NCBI GenBank assembly: GCA_963693305.1
Contig: OY855915.1
Span: forward strand, 17,611,222-17,675,221
Length of the DNA stretch: 64,000 nucleotides
Direction: 5' to 3'
From: Meandrina meandrites
Taxonomy: Eukaryota; Cnidaria; Anthozoa; Scleractinia; Meandrinidae
Shown here: one piece after another, positions 1-10,613 of the stretch
How the letters are laid out: every line of letters begins with the position of its first letter
Numbering within the stretch: position 1 is the first letter of the stretch
Position numbers and translations under genes: made by a program
Notes under the pieces: model-generated
The model's input: the letters and a program-made list of their open reading frames with translations, nothing else
Database searches by the model: none
Told to the model about the DNA's origin: nothing

Positions 1-537
1 TAGCTGTAGACCTTTGTATACATTGCAGACCTATCATACCTCTTTATCTAAGAGGGCTTTGTAGACACGCATTGTAGACATTGTAAGCCTATCATACAAG
101 CTTTATTGACATGCAATATGCCCAGAGATGTTTGTCGCTGTAGACCTTTGCACACATTGCAGACCTATCATACCTCATTTTATCTAAGAGGGCTTTGTAG
201 ACACACATTGTAGACATTGTAACCCTATCATACAAGCATTATAGACATACAATGTGCCCGGAGATGTTTGTAGCTGTAGCCCTTTGCACACATTGCAGAC
301 CTATCATACTAGAATTATAGGTAGCATTATGTGCCGAGAGCTATGTTGATGTAGCCCTTTGCGCACGTTTACGAGCCTATTGTTCTAGCATTATAGGCAT
401 GCAATGTGTGCAGAGAATGTGTGCTATGTAGCATGCAATGTGTGGTATGTAGCTGTAGCCCTTTGCACATATTGCAGGCCTATCATACTAGTATTATAGG
501 CCTGCAATATGTGCAGAGCGCTATGTAGCTGTAGCCT
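1..537. repeat. Diverged tandem repeat (minisatellite)
   Basis: Phrases such as TTGCAGACCTATCATAC and TAGCTGTAGCCCTTTGC recur through the segment. The first two units are about 133 bp and very similar. The later three are shorter (about 90 bp) and have lost the internal TATCTAAGAGGGCTTTGTAG block, so the array has two unit lengths. There is no coding signal. It probably lies in an intron of the SLC17-like gene that follows. Confidence 0.85.
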
Positions 538-666
538 TATGACAGCATCAAAGGCAAGCCAGCATATCATTTAAGTATTGTTATTTTCCAGACTTTTCAC
601 AAGCATTCATTTTACGTTTCCTTCAATTTGAAGGCTAACGTTTTTGTGCTGATTTTACCGTGACAG

Positions 667-1540
667 GTTTCCTTGTCCCAGCATGTCTCTTGGTGTCGAC
701 AAGCTATGTTGGGTGTAACCACACCAGCCTAGCTGTTGTCCTGTTTTCATTGGCTCTTGGAATACAATCTCTCAACACATCTTGTTATACTGTCAATCAT
801 TTGGATATTGCCCCTCGATTTGCTGGTATTCTTATGGGGATAGCTAATTCAGTAGGTACAATCCCTGGGATTATTGCTCCTTATGTGGTTGGACTGTTAA
901 CTGACAATCAGGTAATTCACCCGTTTTAAATTGGTTTGTTCAAAAACCTCACTTACATTATAAAATAGGAATGAGCAATTTCTGGAATTTAGATTGCAAA
1001 ACACATTACACTTTTTAGACGGATACAGGGACCTTTAGATATCAGACCTAATTCTAGATTTAATCCGGATACATCTGTCAGAGCGCAATATAAGAAGCTG
1101 TAAACACAATTTTTGGGAAAAGCTTCATGAATTTTAGCCGGTGATTTGCCTCAAAACATCCGCTGGAGATCCGGCGGATGCCAAGTCTAGTTGAGAGCAC
1201 TGCGAACTACAAGATAATCGATTATGGCATCCTGGTACAATATATGTAATTTATTTTTGTAGATTAATTATTTATCTTTTAATGTTCGGTATTTCTCTTT
1301 CCTTTTCAGCCAACAAGAGCACAGTGGCAGATAGTATTTTTCATATCAGCCGGTGTGTATGTAGCTGGTTGTCTTGTTTATCTACTCTTTGGGAGTGGAA
1401 GAGAACAACCGTGGAACACACCATACGAGGATCTATTAGTGCCTGTTAATATTGCTCGGGAACCAAGAAAGCCTGTCACAGTAGACATTCTTTCAATTAA
1501 CAATGCAGACAACATTCACATAGATTCATCACCCTCTTAA
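667..1540 (+). CDS. SLC17-family anion transporter (sialin/VGLUT-like), last two exons
   Basis: The product is the C-terminal end of a 12-helix major-facilitator anion transporter; family members move sialic acid, glutamate or phosphate across lysosomal, vesicular or plasma membranes. Exon 667-911 follows a TGACAG acceptor at 661-666 and ends CAG before GTAATT at 912. It encodes helices with the family motif APRFAGILMGIANSVGTIPG followed by YVVGLLTDNQ. The intron is 912-1309. Exon 1310-1540 follows CCTTTTCAG, starts in phase 0, and encodes AQWQIVFFISAGVYVAGCLV, then a short hydrophilic tail ending in TAA at 1538-1540. The order helix, helix, cytoplasmic tail fits the final helices of SLC17 proteins. 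Earlier exons lie left of the window. Which SLC17 paralogue this is cannot be told from this fragment. A decayed retrotransposon starts within 150 bp of the stop, so the 3' UTR is short or read through it. Confidence 0.88.
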
Positions 1541-1690
1541 GCTGATTTATTATAATATTCTGACTACACTAGCACGAGACATTCAATGTGAAAGTTTATT
1601 GAGGATACGTTAGTCAGTCATCTAATGCAAAAGATATCCTGATAGAGACAAAGAAAGGGAAATGAAATAACGAAATACAAGACTAGGAAA

Positions 1691-2686
1691 TTAAATACCC
1701 AAACTCTTAGAAACTGACAATCTCGAATCTAAACTATCATCAACATAGCCATCCTTAGCAGAGACAGTCTTCCATCTACCATGTCTTTGGAAAAGCCTGT
1801 CCGCTACACCTGCATTAGCGGCAGCTGAGGCGCCGCCTGCTCTTAAAGAGTGGGTGCTAGACAGGGAAATATCGGGGACAATATCCTTAAAACTAGCCTT
1901 AAAATAATCTCTGATACTTGAATAACTTATTGGCTTATTCACAGAAATTAGGGTATGACCTGACTTAGTCTTAGACAGAGCCCTAAAAACGTAATGAGTA
2001 GAATCCACAAGAAAACGCTCCACTTGAGACAAATAACGCCTTAAAAGCTTGACAGGGCAAGTATCAACATTAGAACTTTCTGAAATAACTACTTGATCGC
2101 CCTTCCTACGCTGATCGGTCTTACTTACATCTAGGTTAATGGCGACATAACCGCTATGAAAACTAATGTCTCCATACTTAATGCGAAGCACTTCTTTAAT
2201 TCTAAAAAAGCCAGCAAAGGCCAAAAGAAATGTACACACATTCCTTAGTTCAAGCAAATTGTCTAAGTCAGAATCTTCAACCAACTTTCTGATCATTTCA
2301 AGTGATATCGGTTCCTTCTTGTTAACCAAACGCGTTCCAATTAAGTTTTTGGCAGCTCTGCTAATAGAATGGATAATAGGACTGTCAGTAGGTGAAGGAA
2401 TCCCAGCCAAATTGTGGGCCCACTGAATACCGTAAATGGCAGAATCTACCGCAGAATGAGAGTTGGTAGTGTCTAACACATGCTGGAGATACAGGGCCAC
2501 GTGCTCTGTCCTGGCAGGAAAAACTTGCATTTCATCTTTTGAGGAAGCAAAACTTTTCCACCTTTGAAAGGCTCTTCTATATGCGTCAGTGGTTCCTGAA
2601 GCTCTGGACGCGATCACCGTAGACTCCAACCTGGACACCAACTCCCTCAGTGACGGGTCACGTAAACCAGCGAAGGAGGCCCACAC
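1691..2686 (-). CDS. DIRS tyrosine recombinase (phage-integrase fold)
   Basis: A 331-codon open frame. The N-terminal half (about residues 20-120) looks like the helical DNA-binding domain. The catalytic half carries the expected residues: Arg162 in FFRIKEVLRI, a Lys near 189 in SKTDQRRKGD, His279 and Arg282 in THSLRAGGAS, His302 in RHGRW, and the nucleophile Tyr314 in KDGYVDD. In DIRS elements this enzyme inserts a circular double-stranded DNA copy without making a target duplication. The frame opens with GTG at 2686, three bases from an inverted-repeat element at 2689-2839, so the true N terminus may have been separated by that insertion. Catalytic residues are intact although the upstream RT/RNase H is broken. 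Confidence 0.85.
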   Translation of the reverse strand: MWASFAGLRDPSLRELVSRLESTVIASRASGTTDAYRRAFQRWKSFASSKDEMQVFPARTEHVALYLQHVLDTTNSHSAVDSAIYGIQWAHNLAGIPSPTDSPIIHSISRAAKNLIGTRLVNKKEPISLEMIRKLVEDSDLDNLLELRNVCTFLLAFAGFFRIKEVLRIKYGDISFHSGYVAINLDVSKTDQRRKGDQVVISESSNVDTCPVKLLRRYLSQVERFLVDSTHYVFRALSKTKSGHTLISVNKPISYSSIRDYFKASFKDIVPDISLSSTHSLRAGGASAAANAGVADRLFQRHGRWKTVSAKDGYVDDSLDSRLSVSKSLGI

Positions 2687-2688
2687 AC

Positions 2689-2782
2689 CTGGCCCCAGTT
2701 GTTCAAAGGGAGGATAACGCTATCCACCGGATAAATCTCTATCCAGCGGATAAGTGTTGGCAAAACAAACTACACTATCCAC

Positions 2783-2817
<35 letters not shown>

Positions 2818-2839
2818 GCCTTTGAACAACTGGGGCCAG
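2689..2839. repeat. Palindromic MITE next to the recombinase start
   Basis: About 49 bp at each end are near-perfect inverted repeats starting CTGGCCCCAGTTGTTCAAAG and continuing through GGATAACGCTATCCACCGGA. The middle holds further GGATAGTG/CACTATCC hairpin sequence. No ORF fits in 151 bp. No clear target duplication is seen (flanks ACAC and AACT). It is a nonautonomous inverted-repeat element lying between the recombinase frame and the rest of the DIRS element. Confidence 0.85.
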
Positions 2840-3580
2840 AACTGAAAACATCTAACAAGAAACATGAAAAATGGAAAAGAAGAAAAAGAAAATTACAGAG
2901 GATTAGTAAAATATATACACGTCCTAATGTACTAAAAAATGGTACCGAAGGAAAGCGCGAGGCAGCGCTGGGATACTCATAAAACCACTCAACGCCACCG
3001 GGGGGCTTCCTGAGTAGCAAACAACAAAGCCAAGTACATGCCACACCACCGGGGGTGCGCACGAAAATCTAAAACGCCACCCAGCGGTTCAACTAATAAT
3101 CATAAGTGATATGATATGCATACACACCACCGGGGGGTGCGCACAAAACAACGTAAAAGCCACCGGGGGGAGGGCTATCAAAGAAAATGCCACACCAACA
3201 GAGGGTGGGCGCAGGCAAAGATGAATAAATGCCACGGTGGCTAAAACAATAAGTCACGATATCTATAGACAAATACACATGACACTAACACGCCACCTGA
3301 GGGCTGTAAAAACAAGGCGCGATAACGATACTCCAAAACACGGCGCAGCACCGGGGGATGCGCGCAAAACACCTCCACTCCACCACGGGGATTTCAGAGT
3401 AAATTGTAATAGCGTTACCCGAATACAAGCCACAAGACCGGAGGGGTGAGCAGCAAAACTTTCAAAAAAACACTAGGGCTCCAAAGCGGGAAGCACTATA
3501 AAATAAAGCAAATTCATTAAACAATTATCCATGGTGGCAGAAAGTGACCATGCAGAGGATACACATACCTGAACGAGTCT
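2840..3580. repeat. Degenerate GC-rich tandem repeat inside the DIRS element
   Basis: Variants of CCACCGGGGGGTGCGCACAA and GCCACCGGGGG recur about every 50-80 bp between 2990 and 3450, interleaved with A-rich spacers. The spacing is irregular, so this is an old or recombining array. It sits between the RNase H and recombinase frames, where DIRS elements usually have little sequence. No gene is seen here; short open frames on either strand result from the repeat. Confidence 0.65.
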
Positions 3581-3581
3581 T

Positions 3582-4848
3582 TTATGGTTGGCAGACAGAA
3601 CAATGACCGATGGGAGACGTGCAAAACCCCACATTGGAAAGACGCTTATATTTAGCGAAGTCAATCCGAAGCGCAAGACAACGCGACTTGAGCGCTTTAT
3701 TACCAAATAATGTGTTCTTGGCTCTACCCTTAACAAACAAATCAGACCTGCGCGGAAGATACAACCATTTTCTTACGAAGGGGTTCAGATGAACACCGTC
3801 GTTGCATAATAAAGGCCAAAATTGAGCAGACTTCCACATAGGCACAATTAGAGTTCCCACCACCATACAGTCACGCATATGACTTAATGACCTGCCAATA
3901 AGAATGGTAGGGGGAACAAGCCAGTTATTTTCCGAAGACCAATCCTGTGAAAAAGCATCACTGAACAGCTTCGGTACCTGGCTAGAGAAACCTGGAGTTG
4001 AACCTAGGCAATTTGGTATTGTAACTGCAAGCGAATCTGTCAACAGAATGTGGACCCCAAAGTTCGTCCAGTTGGAAGAAAACTTCATCATGTAGCGAAT
4101 AATCATCGAAATCAACAATCCTGCTGAGGAAGTCAGCCTGCGAATTCTGGTCGCGCGGAAGCCAGATTACATCTAGTTGAATTCGGCGCTGAGAGGTAAA
4201 AAGAAAAACACTCAAAGCGGTGTCTTGTAGTTCTTTAACCATACTACCAACCTGGATAATTCTAACAACGTTTTGATTGTCAGTGTTACAGCGGACTCGC
4301 TGACCGGCTAAATGGGCACCAAAGGCTTCGAGTGCAAACTTGATTGCATAAAGTTCCCTCCAGGTAGAAGACTTTTGGGACTCCTCTGCGAACCAATTTT
4401 TGTGGCAAACTAAACAGGAACCCTGAATAAAAGTGCCGCATCCTGTAGAAGAGGCATCTGAAAACAACGCTTTGGACAGGACAAAAGGAACTGGCCAAAA
4501 TGAAACACCGTTCAAAGTTCTCAAATTATCTCTCCAAAAGTTAAGCTCTTCTTTTCCTTGATCATGCACGAAAACAGCAGAATTCCAAGAACCGCGAGAA
4601 TTGACAATGAGATGCAAATATCTAGTCATAATTTGAGAAACATTCCCGCAACTGGCCGTCATTGAAATAATTTGACCAACGACAGATGCAACTTGCTTGA
4701 CATGAACAAAACTTGACAGTTCCAATTTGGCACAAAGGTCATTAAGATCAGAACAAAGCTTTTCAATTCTGGAGTCATTAGCGAAAATAAAACCCGTGTG
4801 CGTGTCAATATTGTAGCCTATCCACGAAAATTTATTCATGGGCCCCAA
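3582..4848 (-). pseudogene. DIRS RNase H and C-terminal extension, frameshifted
   Basis: Frame 4848-3982 encodes the RT connection and an RNase H domain with the acidic residues expected for catalysis: Asp in LFSDASSTGCG, Glu in WRELYAIKFAL, Asp in CNTDNQNVV and Asp in NSQADFLSR. The frame ends at 3982 in a conserved-looking stretch. The natural continuation (SENNWLVPP, GTLIVPMW, SAQFWPLLC) is found in a different minus-strand frame reaching 3582, so one indel lies near 4000. A second frame change separates this piece from the RT around 4840 in a run of G/C. In an active DIRS element RT and RNase H form one polyprotein. I infer a pseudogene with at least two frameshifts. Confidence 0.8.
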
Positions 4849-5702
4849 TTGGACTTCCCGTGGTTAATTTCAAATCCGCAGCGGGAAAGACCAGAACGAA
4901 CCAAAAAACTGTTAAACTTCGCAGCCTCTAATGACGAACCCGCGCCAACACCATCATCAAAGAATATGGCGATTGGAATCCCTTGCGCTCTCCAATGCGT
5001 TTCCAAAGGCTTTAACAACTTAGTGAAAATATAAGGCGCGCTAGAAAGGCCAAAAGGCAAAACAGTAAACTGGAAATACCTTGTATGGCCACCAACAAAA
5101 TCCCACGAGAACGCTAAATATTTCCGATGATCTGGAAATATGTCCACATGATGGTATCCTGACTTTAAATCAAAGGAAAAAACAAAATAGTCTTTCGCAA
5201 AAGCGCTCTTAATGGTATGAAAACCTTCACACTTAAATTTCTGTTTGTAGACATGCAAATTGATGTGTCTTAAATCCAAAATAAGCCTCTTCTTGCCACT
5301 ACTTTGAACTGAAACACTCAACGGATTGACGATATCAGGCGGAGAAAATAATTCTTCGACACGATCGTCGCGCAAAAGTTCCAGGATAGCCTCGCCAACA
5401 AATTCTGCTTCATTAATAGCTGACGCATTGTTCGAGTAATGCTGAGATGGCGGCGTAGAAATAAACGGGATTTTGTAACCACATCTGATGACACTCAATG
5501 TAAATTCTGGTGCGCCAAGACTTTGCCAATGATGAAAGGAGCTATTCAATTTCCCCTTAACAGAAACTTGAGGGCGATCAACGGAACTAGGAAAAGGGTT
5601 CAAATCGGCTTCCTGCTCGAAGTTTCTAGGCTCCTGTACTGAATCTTCGGAAAGATCTTCAACAACATGACAAGGGGAATTAACAAATGAAATCAGTGTC
5701 AA
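4836..5702 (-). CDS. DIRS reverse transcriptase domain (partial)
   Basis: A 288-codon frame. RT motifs appear in order: RLILDLRHIN, FSFDLKSGYHHVDI, VLPFGLSSAPYIF and a catalytic FFDDG (a variant of YxDD seen in DIRS/Pao-like RTs). The first 120 residues are acidic and polar and could be the gag-pol junction, but no gag capsid or zinc knuckle is present. The 3' end runs into a stop in the phrase after KSNW, where the RNase H frame takes over by a one-base shift within a G/C run. The domain otherwise lacks internal stops, which suggests moderate age. Confidence 0.82.
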   Translation of the reverse strand: MTLISFVNSPCHVVEDLSEDSVQEPRNFEQEADLNPFPSSVDRPQVSVKGKLNSSFHHWQSLGAPEFTLSVIRCGYKIPFISTPPSQHYSNNASAINEAEFVGEAILELLRDDRVEELFSPPDIVNPLSVSVQSSGKKRLILDLRHINLHVYKQKFKCEGFHTIKSAFAKDYFVFSFDLKSGYHHVDIFPDHRKYLAFSWDFVGGHTRYFQFTVLPFGLSSAPYIFTKLLKPLETHWRAQGIPIAIFFDDGVGAGSSLEAAKFNSFLVRSGLSRCGFEINHGKSNWGP

Positions 5703-6000
5703 ACTTACTTTTGTCGTCGACCACTAGTCACTTGTTACCTGAAATACCTAGAAAACATAAATCTTCGTGAATATTTGTCGCTTTATTTACTGACCTACAG
5801 CATGGAAACTTATGCCAAATGATTTAGGGATAGCCTCTTAGCGTGAACATCCGAAATGTTTGCCGACCTGAATATGATATATCGGACAACAAGTCAAAAA
5901 CAGCGAGAGTTGAAGAACTGTCTACGGTTCCTGCGGCTGATTAATTCAGCTGACATTAAGCCAAACTAAAAGTGAGCTCAGAGCCGGTCAATTTCACGAG

Positions 6001-6204
6001 GTGATGGATAAAAGGCTGTTAACAGCTACACCGAAAGAAAGGAAGAGATTGATCTTCGCTGATAATTCATATAATTTGTGTGTCGGTGGAGTTGGAGTTG
6101 GAGTAAGCTCACATGGAAACTGGCGTCTTCGTTTCCGATATTATGGTGCTGGTTTGAAAGCTTTGCCCTGGAGAATTTACAAGCCCTTTCCAAATATTAG
6201 GTAA
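6001..6204 (+). CDS. Small conserved frame of repeat family R1 (copy 3)
   Basis: A 67-codon frame homologous to minus-strand frames at 25566-25793 and 27830-28057. Shared blocks are DKRLL.ATP.ER, DNSYN and GLKA.P.RIYKP. Many residues differ from the other copies, yet there is no stop. The frame ends at AG|GTAAC (about 6200), which also looks like a splice donor and is present in all three copies, so this may be an exon rather than a complete protein. The companion upstream frame of copies 1 and 2 is broken here (homology about 5745-5960). I do not recognise a domain. Confidence 0.4.
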   Translation: MMDKRLLTATPKERKRLIFADNSYNLCVGGVGVGVSSHGNWRLRFRYYGAGLKALPWRIYKPFPNIR

Positions 6205-6343
6205 CAAACGTAATGTATACCCTAAGCTGAAGTCTGTTTTTATTGTGAGAATCTGTTTATACTTCATTTTAAACGAATTGGAAATTGTATCGTTTTTCAG
6301 ATCTTTCCGTAGGCTTACATATTTATAAATTCCATTATTTCTT

Positions 6344-6952
6344 ATGCATCAGTCAATTCCAGCGGTACCCATCCCCCCCCCCCGGGCAACCCCGGGGCAT
6401 TTCCTAATGTTGCCCGTCCCGGGGGTGGGGCATGTGCGTACCTCGGGTTGACCCCCGGGCATTTGACACGTGGTTTCGAAACCGTGGAGTGAGTCGCGTA
6501 TTCGTGATGGAGGCGTTTATAGGCCAAGACGTGGACTATGTCATGAATATGAAGAATTGTATAAGTTATTTTCTATTTTCTTTTGTAATTAAGTTTTAAA
6601 GGTCCACATCAGCCCTTGGCTGCCATTTTTATAGACCTTTGTTTTCAAATAAAGTATGTATGTATGTATGTTCCAGATTAGCTAGTCCATGAAGGACTAG
6701 AGAAGCTCGTGGATGTTCATGGATGTTTTTAAAGGTATATTTTCTGAATTTTAGATATTTCTTCATTGTCAAGAAGCAACAACTTGTATTATATTCTTAT
6801 ATCACCTATCGAAAGATTGAAAACAATCAACCCGGGAGCGGGGCATTTGCCCGGTTCCCTCATCCCCACCCCGGGGAATTTTCCAAAGAAATGCTAATGC
6901 CCGGGGGTTAGCCCGGGGGGGGGATGGGCACTGCTGGAATTGACTGATGCAT
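6344..6952. mobile_element. Inverted-repeat element with C/G-run ends
   Basis: The left end ATGCATCAGTCAATTCCAGC followed by CCCATCCCCCCCCCC is matched in reverse at 6901-6952 (GGGGGGGGATGGGCA, then GCTGGAATTGACTGATGCAT). The interior has (TATG)n at about 6654-6670, a possible AATAAA near 6649 and no recognisable ORF. It splits the R1 copy and is probably a nonautonomous DNA transposon of unassigned superfamily. Confidence 0.75.
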
Positions 6953-7347
6953 TAATGCTGCTATAAAACCTCTTAGCTTTATTCACGTTTGTACATCTTA
7001 TAAAGACATTTTCTATTAAATGTTTGGCTTCAAATGCTGTGTTTTAGTTTATAGTGGAGTAAACTGTAAAGTTCATCTCTGGATTTTCATTCGAAAAGAA
7101 TATTAAATTATTGAGGTACATGTACTCGGATCAAAAACACGTTTCGCCTTTGCAAAATATTACAAACTACACTTACACTGAGAAAAATCCCGCAAACTGA
7201 ACAAGTCCAAACCAAAACTAGTAAAACTACTCAACGATACTGCACACTAAAATGAATTTAAGCGATTTATTATCCAACTGCTCTATTTTATTCGCTCGCA
7301 TTGTTTATTTCAATGAGTGTATGTTAAATCTCGTACGTGTGATTTAA

Positions 7348-7752
7348 GGCCCAGTTTAGACGTCGTGCTTCTGCCGTGCCGAACTTAATTGCAATAGGTT
7401 CGACTGTAGTACGGCACAAACACGACTCTGATCCAGACGTCGTGCCAAATTCAGGAATAACTGAAGTCACGTAACAATTAGTCAGCGTTGATCAAACAAA
7501 AATGGCGCCGTAACTACCCCCATCAAAATACATTTAATATGATTTATGGATTTTGTTTGGCACGGCAGAAGCGCGACTTTTGAAACACTGCCGTGCAAGA
7601 GTCCTGTAGCACGGCAAAGCTTGTCGAACTTAATTGCTTTGCCGAACTTAATTTTAAGTTTGATTCAGACGCCGTACTTCTGCCGTGCTTTTGTCCAACT
7701 TAATTCCTGAATTTAGTTCGGCACGGCAGAAGCACGACGTCTGAACTGGGCC
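7348..7752. mobile_element. Harbinger-like foldback MITE (TAA target duplication)
   Basis: Ends are GGCCCAGTTTAGACGTCGTG and its complement CACGACGTCTGAACTGGGCC. Both flanks are TAA (7345-7347 and 7753-7755), the 3-bp duplication typical of PIF/Harbinger. Internal CGGCACGGCAGAAGC motifs repeat on both strands, so most of the 405 bp can fold. No ORF. Confidence 0.8.
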
Positions 7753-8387
7753 TAAGATTCGTAAACAATTCTTTACGCCGGTTTCGTTGCCTGGGTGAGT
7801 GAGTTCAGACTTTTTTTACCGCACATTTGCTTACCAGAAACGAAGAAAATTCATTTAGTTCTCTATATAAAATTCTCTAAAGTATTAAGCAACGTGTTCG
7901 ATAAAACAGAATAGTTAATCATGCAACCAAAACAAGACGGCTCAAACTACATTGTTCGCTTGTTAGATAGCGAGCACCACTTCTAAATCACAAACTGCAA
8001 CAACTCTTACACAAAAATACTGCTTTAAAATAACTTACATAACCGGCTCCCAATGAATTTGCCAGGTTTGTTTGGCGGCCGTGATTTTCTTTGTTCTGGC
8101 GTGAACTCATTTTCTTTAGCCGTGTGTTGACTTTTTTTCGCGCTGTATTTTTGTGTTGCCTTGACTGTTTTGAAGTAGATTAAAACAAATTTCCTTGCCT
8201 TCATCGAGGTCCTTTTTTACACTGATTTACTCTAGGAGGTTTATTAGTGTACAGTAAAAGTTCTAAAAAGTTTTTATACTAAAATTTCATATGTGCGCCT
8301 CCGTGCATACGTGGGGAACCCAATAAAGGGCACGGACATTAAAACATTGTAAATTCAAGCAAAAAATTAATAAATCGGAGCTCCGCT

Positions 8388-8690
8388 TTTAGGCCTGCCT
8401 CAATCTATATATTACGGTAATTCGCTTTGTCATATAGCAACCGATTCATGATTTCTATGATTTACTGCTACTCGGTAGGCAGTTTTAAGTACGGACCGCT
8501 GCCATGGTAACGATCCGTACTGAGCTTTATACTTTTTTAAACGATATAGTCGAAGCATCTTCGGATTTTCCTCGGACATTTTCGGATATTTTTGGAACTC
8601 CTTGGGAATGTTCAACCTGTACGAAATTTTATCGGAAATATTCACACGAAGTTTGCAAAATATTCAGGAATTTTCGGTAAATGATCGAAA
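8388..8690. repeat. Dispersed repeat, inverted partner at 19195-19480
   Basis: The order of phrases in 8388-8690 (ATATAGCAACCGATTC, the TACGGACCGCTGCCATGGTA block, CGATATAGTCGAAGCATCTTCGGAT, TTTGCAAAATATTCAGGAAT) is found as the reverse complement at 19195-19480. The copies are diverged. The short open frames over them are not conserved. Confidence 0.6.
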
Positions 8691-9089
8691 ATCTTCGGCT
8701 AATAACTTATGGCAGGTGCCTATTATAATATCATTTGTGACAAATTACTCCTTAATTTTGGCGCGAAATTTTAGCGCTAATTTATAATTTCACATGTGAA
8801 ATTACAAAATTGCCATGCCAACGTTTCCCATGTCTCAGTGCCAAGATGGCGTACATAATTTTAAAAGATGATTTTTAGCTTAAACATTGCACATTTTTGC
8901 TTGAATTTCAACGTGGCCAGTTTTTTTGGTCGTTTTATAAACTTTTAGCGATAACATGAATGGCATTGAGCGGATTTTTGAGCGTTTTACACGGGCGTCG
9001 TTTCCAGCCGGTTCGTTTATGACGATACAATAAACAAGTTAAAGGACTAAGAAGATTGTAAGCGTAATTTGTCACCCATGATATTAAAA
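8691..9089. other. No gene seen
   Basis: AT-rich sequence without a frame, repeat end or RNA signature that I can support. Confidence 0.5.
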
Positions 9090-9252
9090 GGTAACCAAAT
9101 GGTATACTCGTGAAATTAGGAAATAATTTCAGTTGAGTTTTGTCAAAATTCTAATAATTTCCCTCGCCTGAAGGCTCGGGAAATTATTAGAATTTTGACA
9201 AACGCGCGTGAAATTATTTCCTAATTTCACTGGTCATCATTTGATTACCCAT
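9090..9252. repeat. Short palindrome (foldback)
   Basis: GTGAAATTAGGAAATAATTTC on the left pairs with GAAATTATTTCCTAATTTCAC on the right. GTCAAAATTCTAATAATTTCC pairs with GGAAATTATTAGAATTTTGAC. The centre is about 9166-9176. Arms of about 75 bp would form a stable hairpin. No ORF. Confidence 0.85.
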
Positions 9253-9610
9253 GCTTATCTACCGCGGGGGACGAACCAGAAATATAATTCCTCTCGAAAA
9301 GTGTTCCAAAATGCGCCAATTGGCATTAAAGCGTGTCTCGATTTTTATTTTAAAACTATAACCGAGGGAAGATGCCCCCGGACCCCCCCCCCCCCCCCTC
9401 CCCTGTGCAATCAGTGCTAACTTTTGGGCCCTCTCCCCTCAAATGTCGTTGCTATAAACTGCTATTTACTTTTGGAACCTACCTCAATACATTGAAATTA
9501 TAAAAATGAACATTATTCAAAAACTGTTTTATGTCATAAAACAAACTTCAAAATGAAACGTAATGTTAAAGTACAAGCTATGTATTTAATACAAAAAAAG
9601 AGTACTGCTT
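9253..9610. other. No gene; poly-C tract
   Basis: Holds an uninterrupted C run near 9381-9398 with pyrimidine-rich flanks. No coding or RNA feature is supported. Confidence 0.5.
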
Positions 9611-10100
9611 TATTAAAAATTTAAAGACGATCTCTGGCTAAAAATATTTAAAAAAGTACAAGCTTTCGACTGTTTGATCTACAGTCTTCAACGGGTAAAA
9701 ATTAATGACGAAATATGAATATAAATGTGTAAGAATAAAAAAAGAATGGACTGTGTAAATTAATTATGAATGCGTGTGTAAAAAGAGTGTTGTATTGCCC
9801 AGGGAGTGGGCAGGAATTGTTGTCAGCATTTGGAGTCACCATGGAATGCCACGATTCTAGTGTTTTTGTTATTCGGAAACTGCCTTTGTCGATTACGAAG
9901 GCGTTGTTAAAGTCAATACAACATTCTTTTTACACACATTCATAATTAATTTACATAGTCCATTCTTTTTTATTCTTAGACATTTATATTCATATTTCGT
10001 CATTCATTTTTACCCGTTGAAGACTGTAGATCAATCAGTCGAAAGCTTGTACTTTTTTTAAATATTTTTTTGCCAGAGATCGTCTTTAAATTTTTAATAT
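9611..10100. repeat. Foldback repeat with about 187-bp arms
   Basis: The left arm 9611-9798 and right arm 9914-10100 are inverted copies sharing AAAGACGATCTCTGGC, GTACAAGCTTTCGACTG, CTACAGTCTTCAACGGGTAAA and TTAATTATGAATGTGTGTA. The loop of about 115 bp has no ORF. The two arms differ at few positions, so the copy is fairly recent. Confidence 0.85.
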
Positions 10101-10550
10101 GTTTAACCCTGGCTACGGTCCTTCAATATTTTTAAGTACTGCTTTAGTTAATTTAATAGAAATTTGTGCACGAAGCAGACTATCTCAAAAAGAAAAAATT
10201 CGTGTATATTGCTGCAGTCAAGAAAAATAATTCTTGCACAGGCAATCGGAATAGCCGTTATTCTTGCAAGCTAAAAATTTCCCTCTCCCCATCACTTTTC
10301 TAATGATTCGTCCCTAATAACAGGCCCGTAGAGAGGATTTTGCATGGCGGGTGCGCATGAGCGCCTCCGGCACTTAATCCCCTACGCTGCAGCCGCAGGC
10401 GCGAGAACGTAGATGGTGTTGGGATGTCGTTCCCCAGGAAATTTAAAAAAAAATTGGTTAAATATACCACACGAATCTAAAAATTGTGGACCTTCAGCTC
10501 AAAGGACCATATTGAATGTAAATAGTTGAAGTAAAGAAATACTGTTCCCT

Positions 10551-10613
<63 letters not shown>

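Larger units (their letters stand above)
1691..5702 (-). mobile_element. Decayed DIRS-type (tyrosine recombinase) retrotransposon
   Basis: Read on the minus strand, the order is reverse transcriptase (5702-4836), RNase H (4848-3982, continuing in another frame to about 3582) and tyrosine recombinase (2686-1691). RT plus RNase H plus a tyrosine recombinase instead of a DDE integrase is diagnostic of the DIRS order. No gag-like frame is seen upstream of the RT, where the DNA changes to another repeat (copy 3, from about 5720). No methyltransferase domain was recognised. The element carries two frame breaks and an inverted-repeat insertion, so it is inactive. Its terminal repeats could not be delimited. 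The segment 1541-1690 between it and the SLC17 stop shows nothing recognisable. Confidence 0.85.
5720..8387 (-). mobile_element. Coral repeat family R1, copy 3 (reverse orientation, truncated)
   Basis: Reverse-complement similarity to the two tandem copies at 23376-28905 runs from about 5745 to the terminal GGAGCTCCGCT at 8377-8387. Shared landmarks include GGAAACTTATGCCAAATGAT near 5809, the small frame at 6001-6204, GCCGTGATTTTCTTTG near 8080, and the block around CTTTATTGGGTTCCCCACGT near 8320. The copy is interrupted by two inverted-repeat elements (6344-6952 and 7348-7752). It lacks one end, where it meets the DIRS RT. It is more diverged than copies 1 and 2. Confidence 0.75.
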
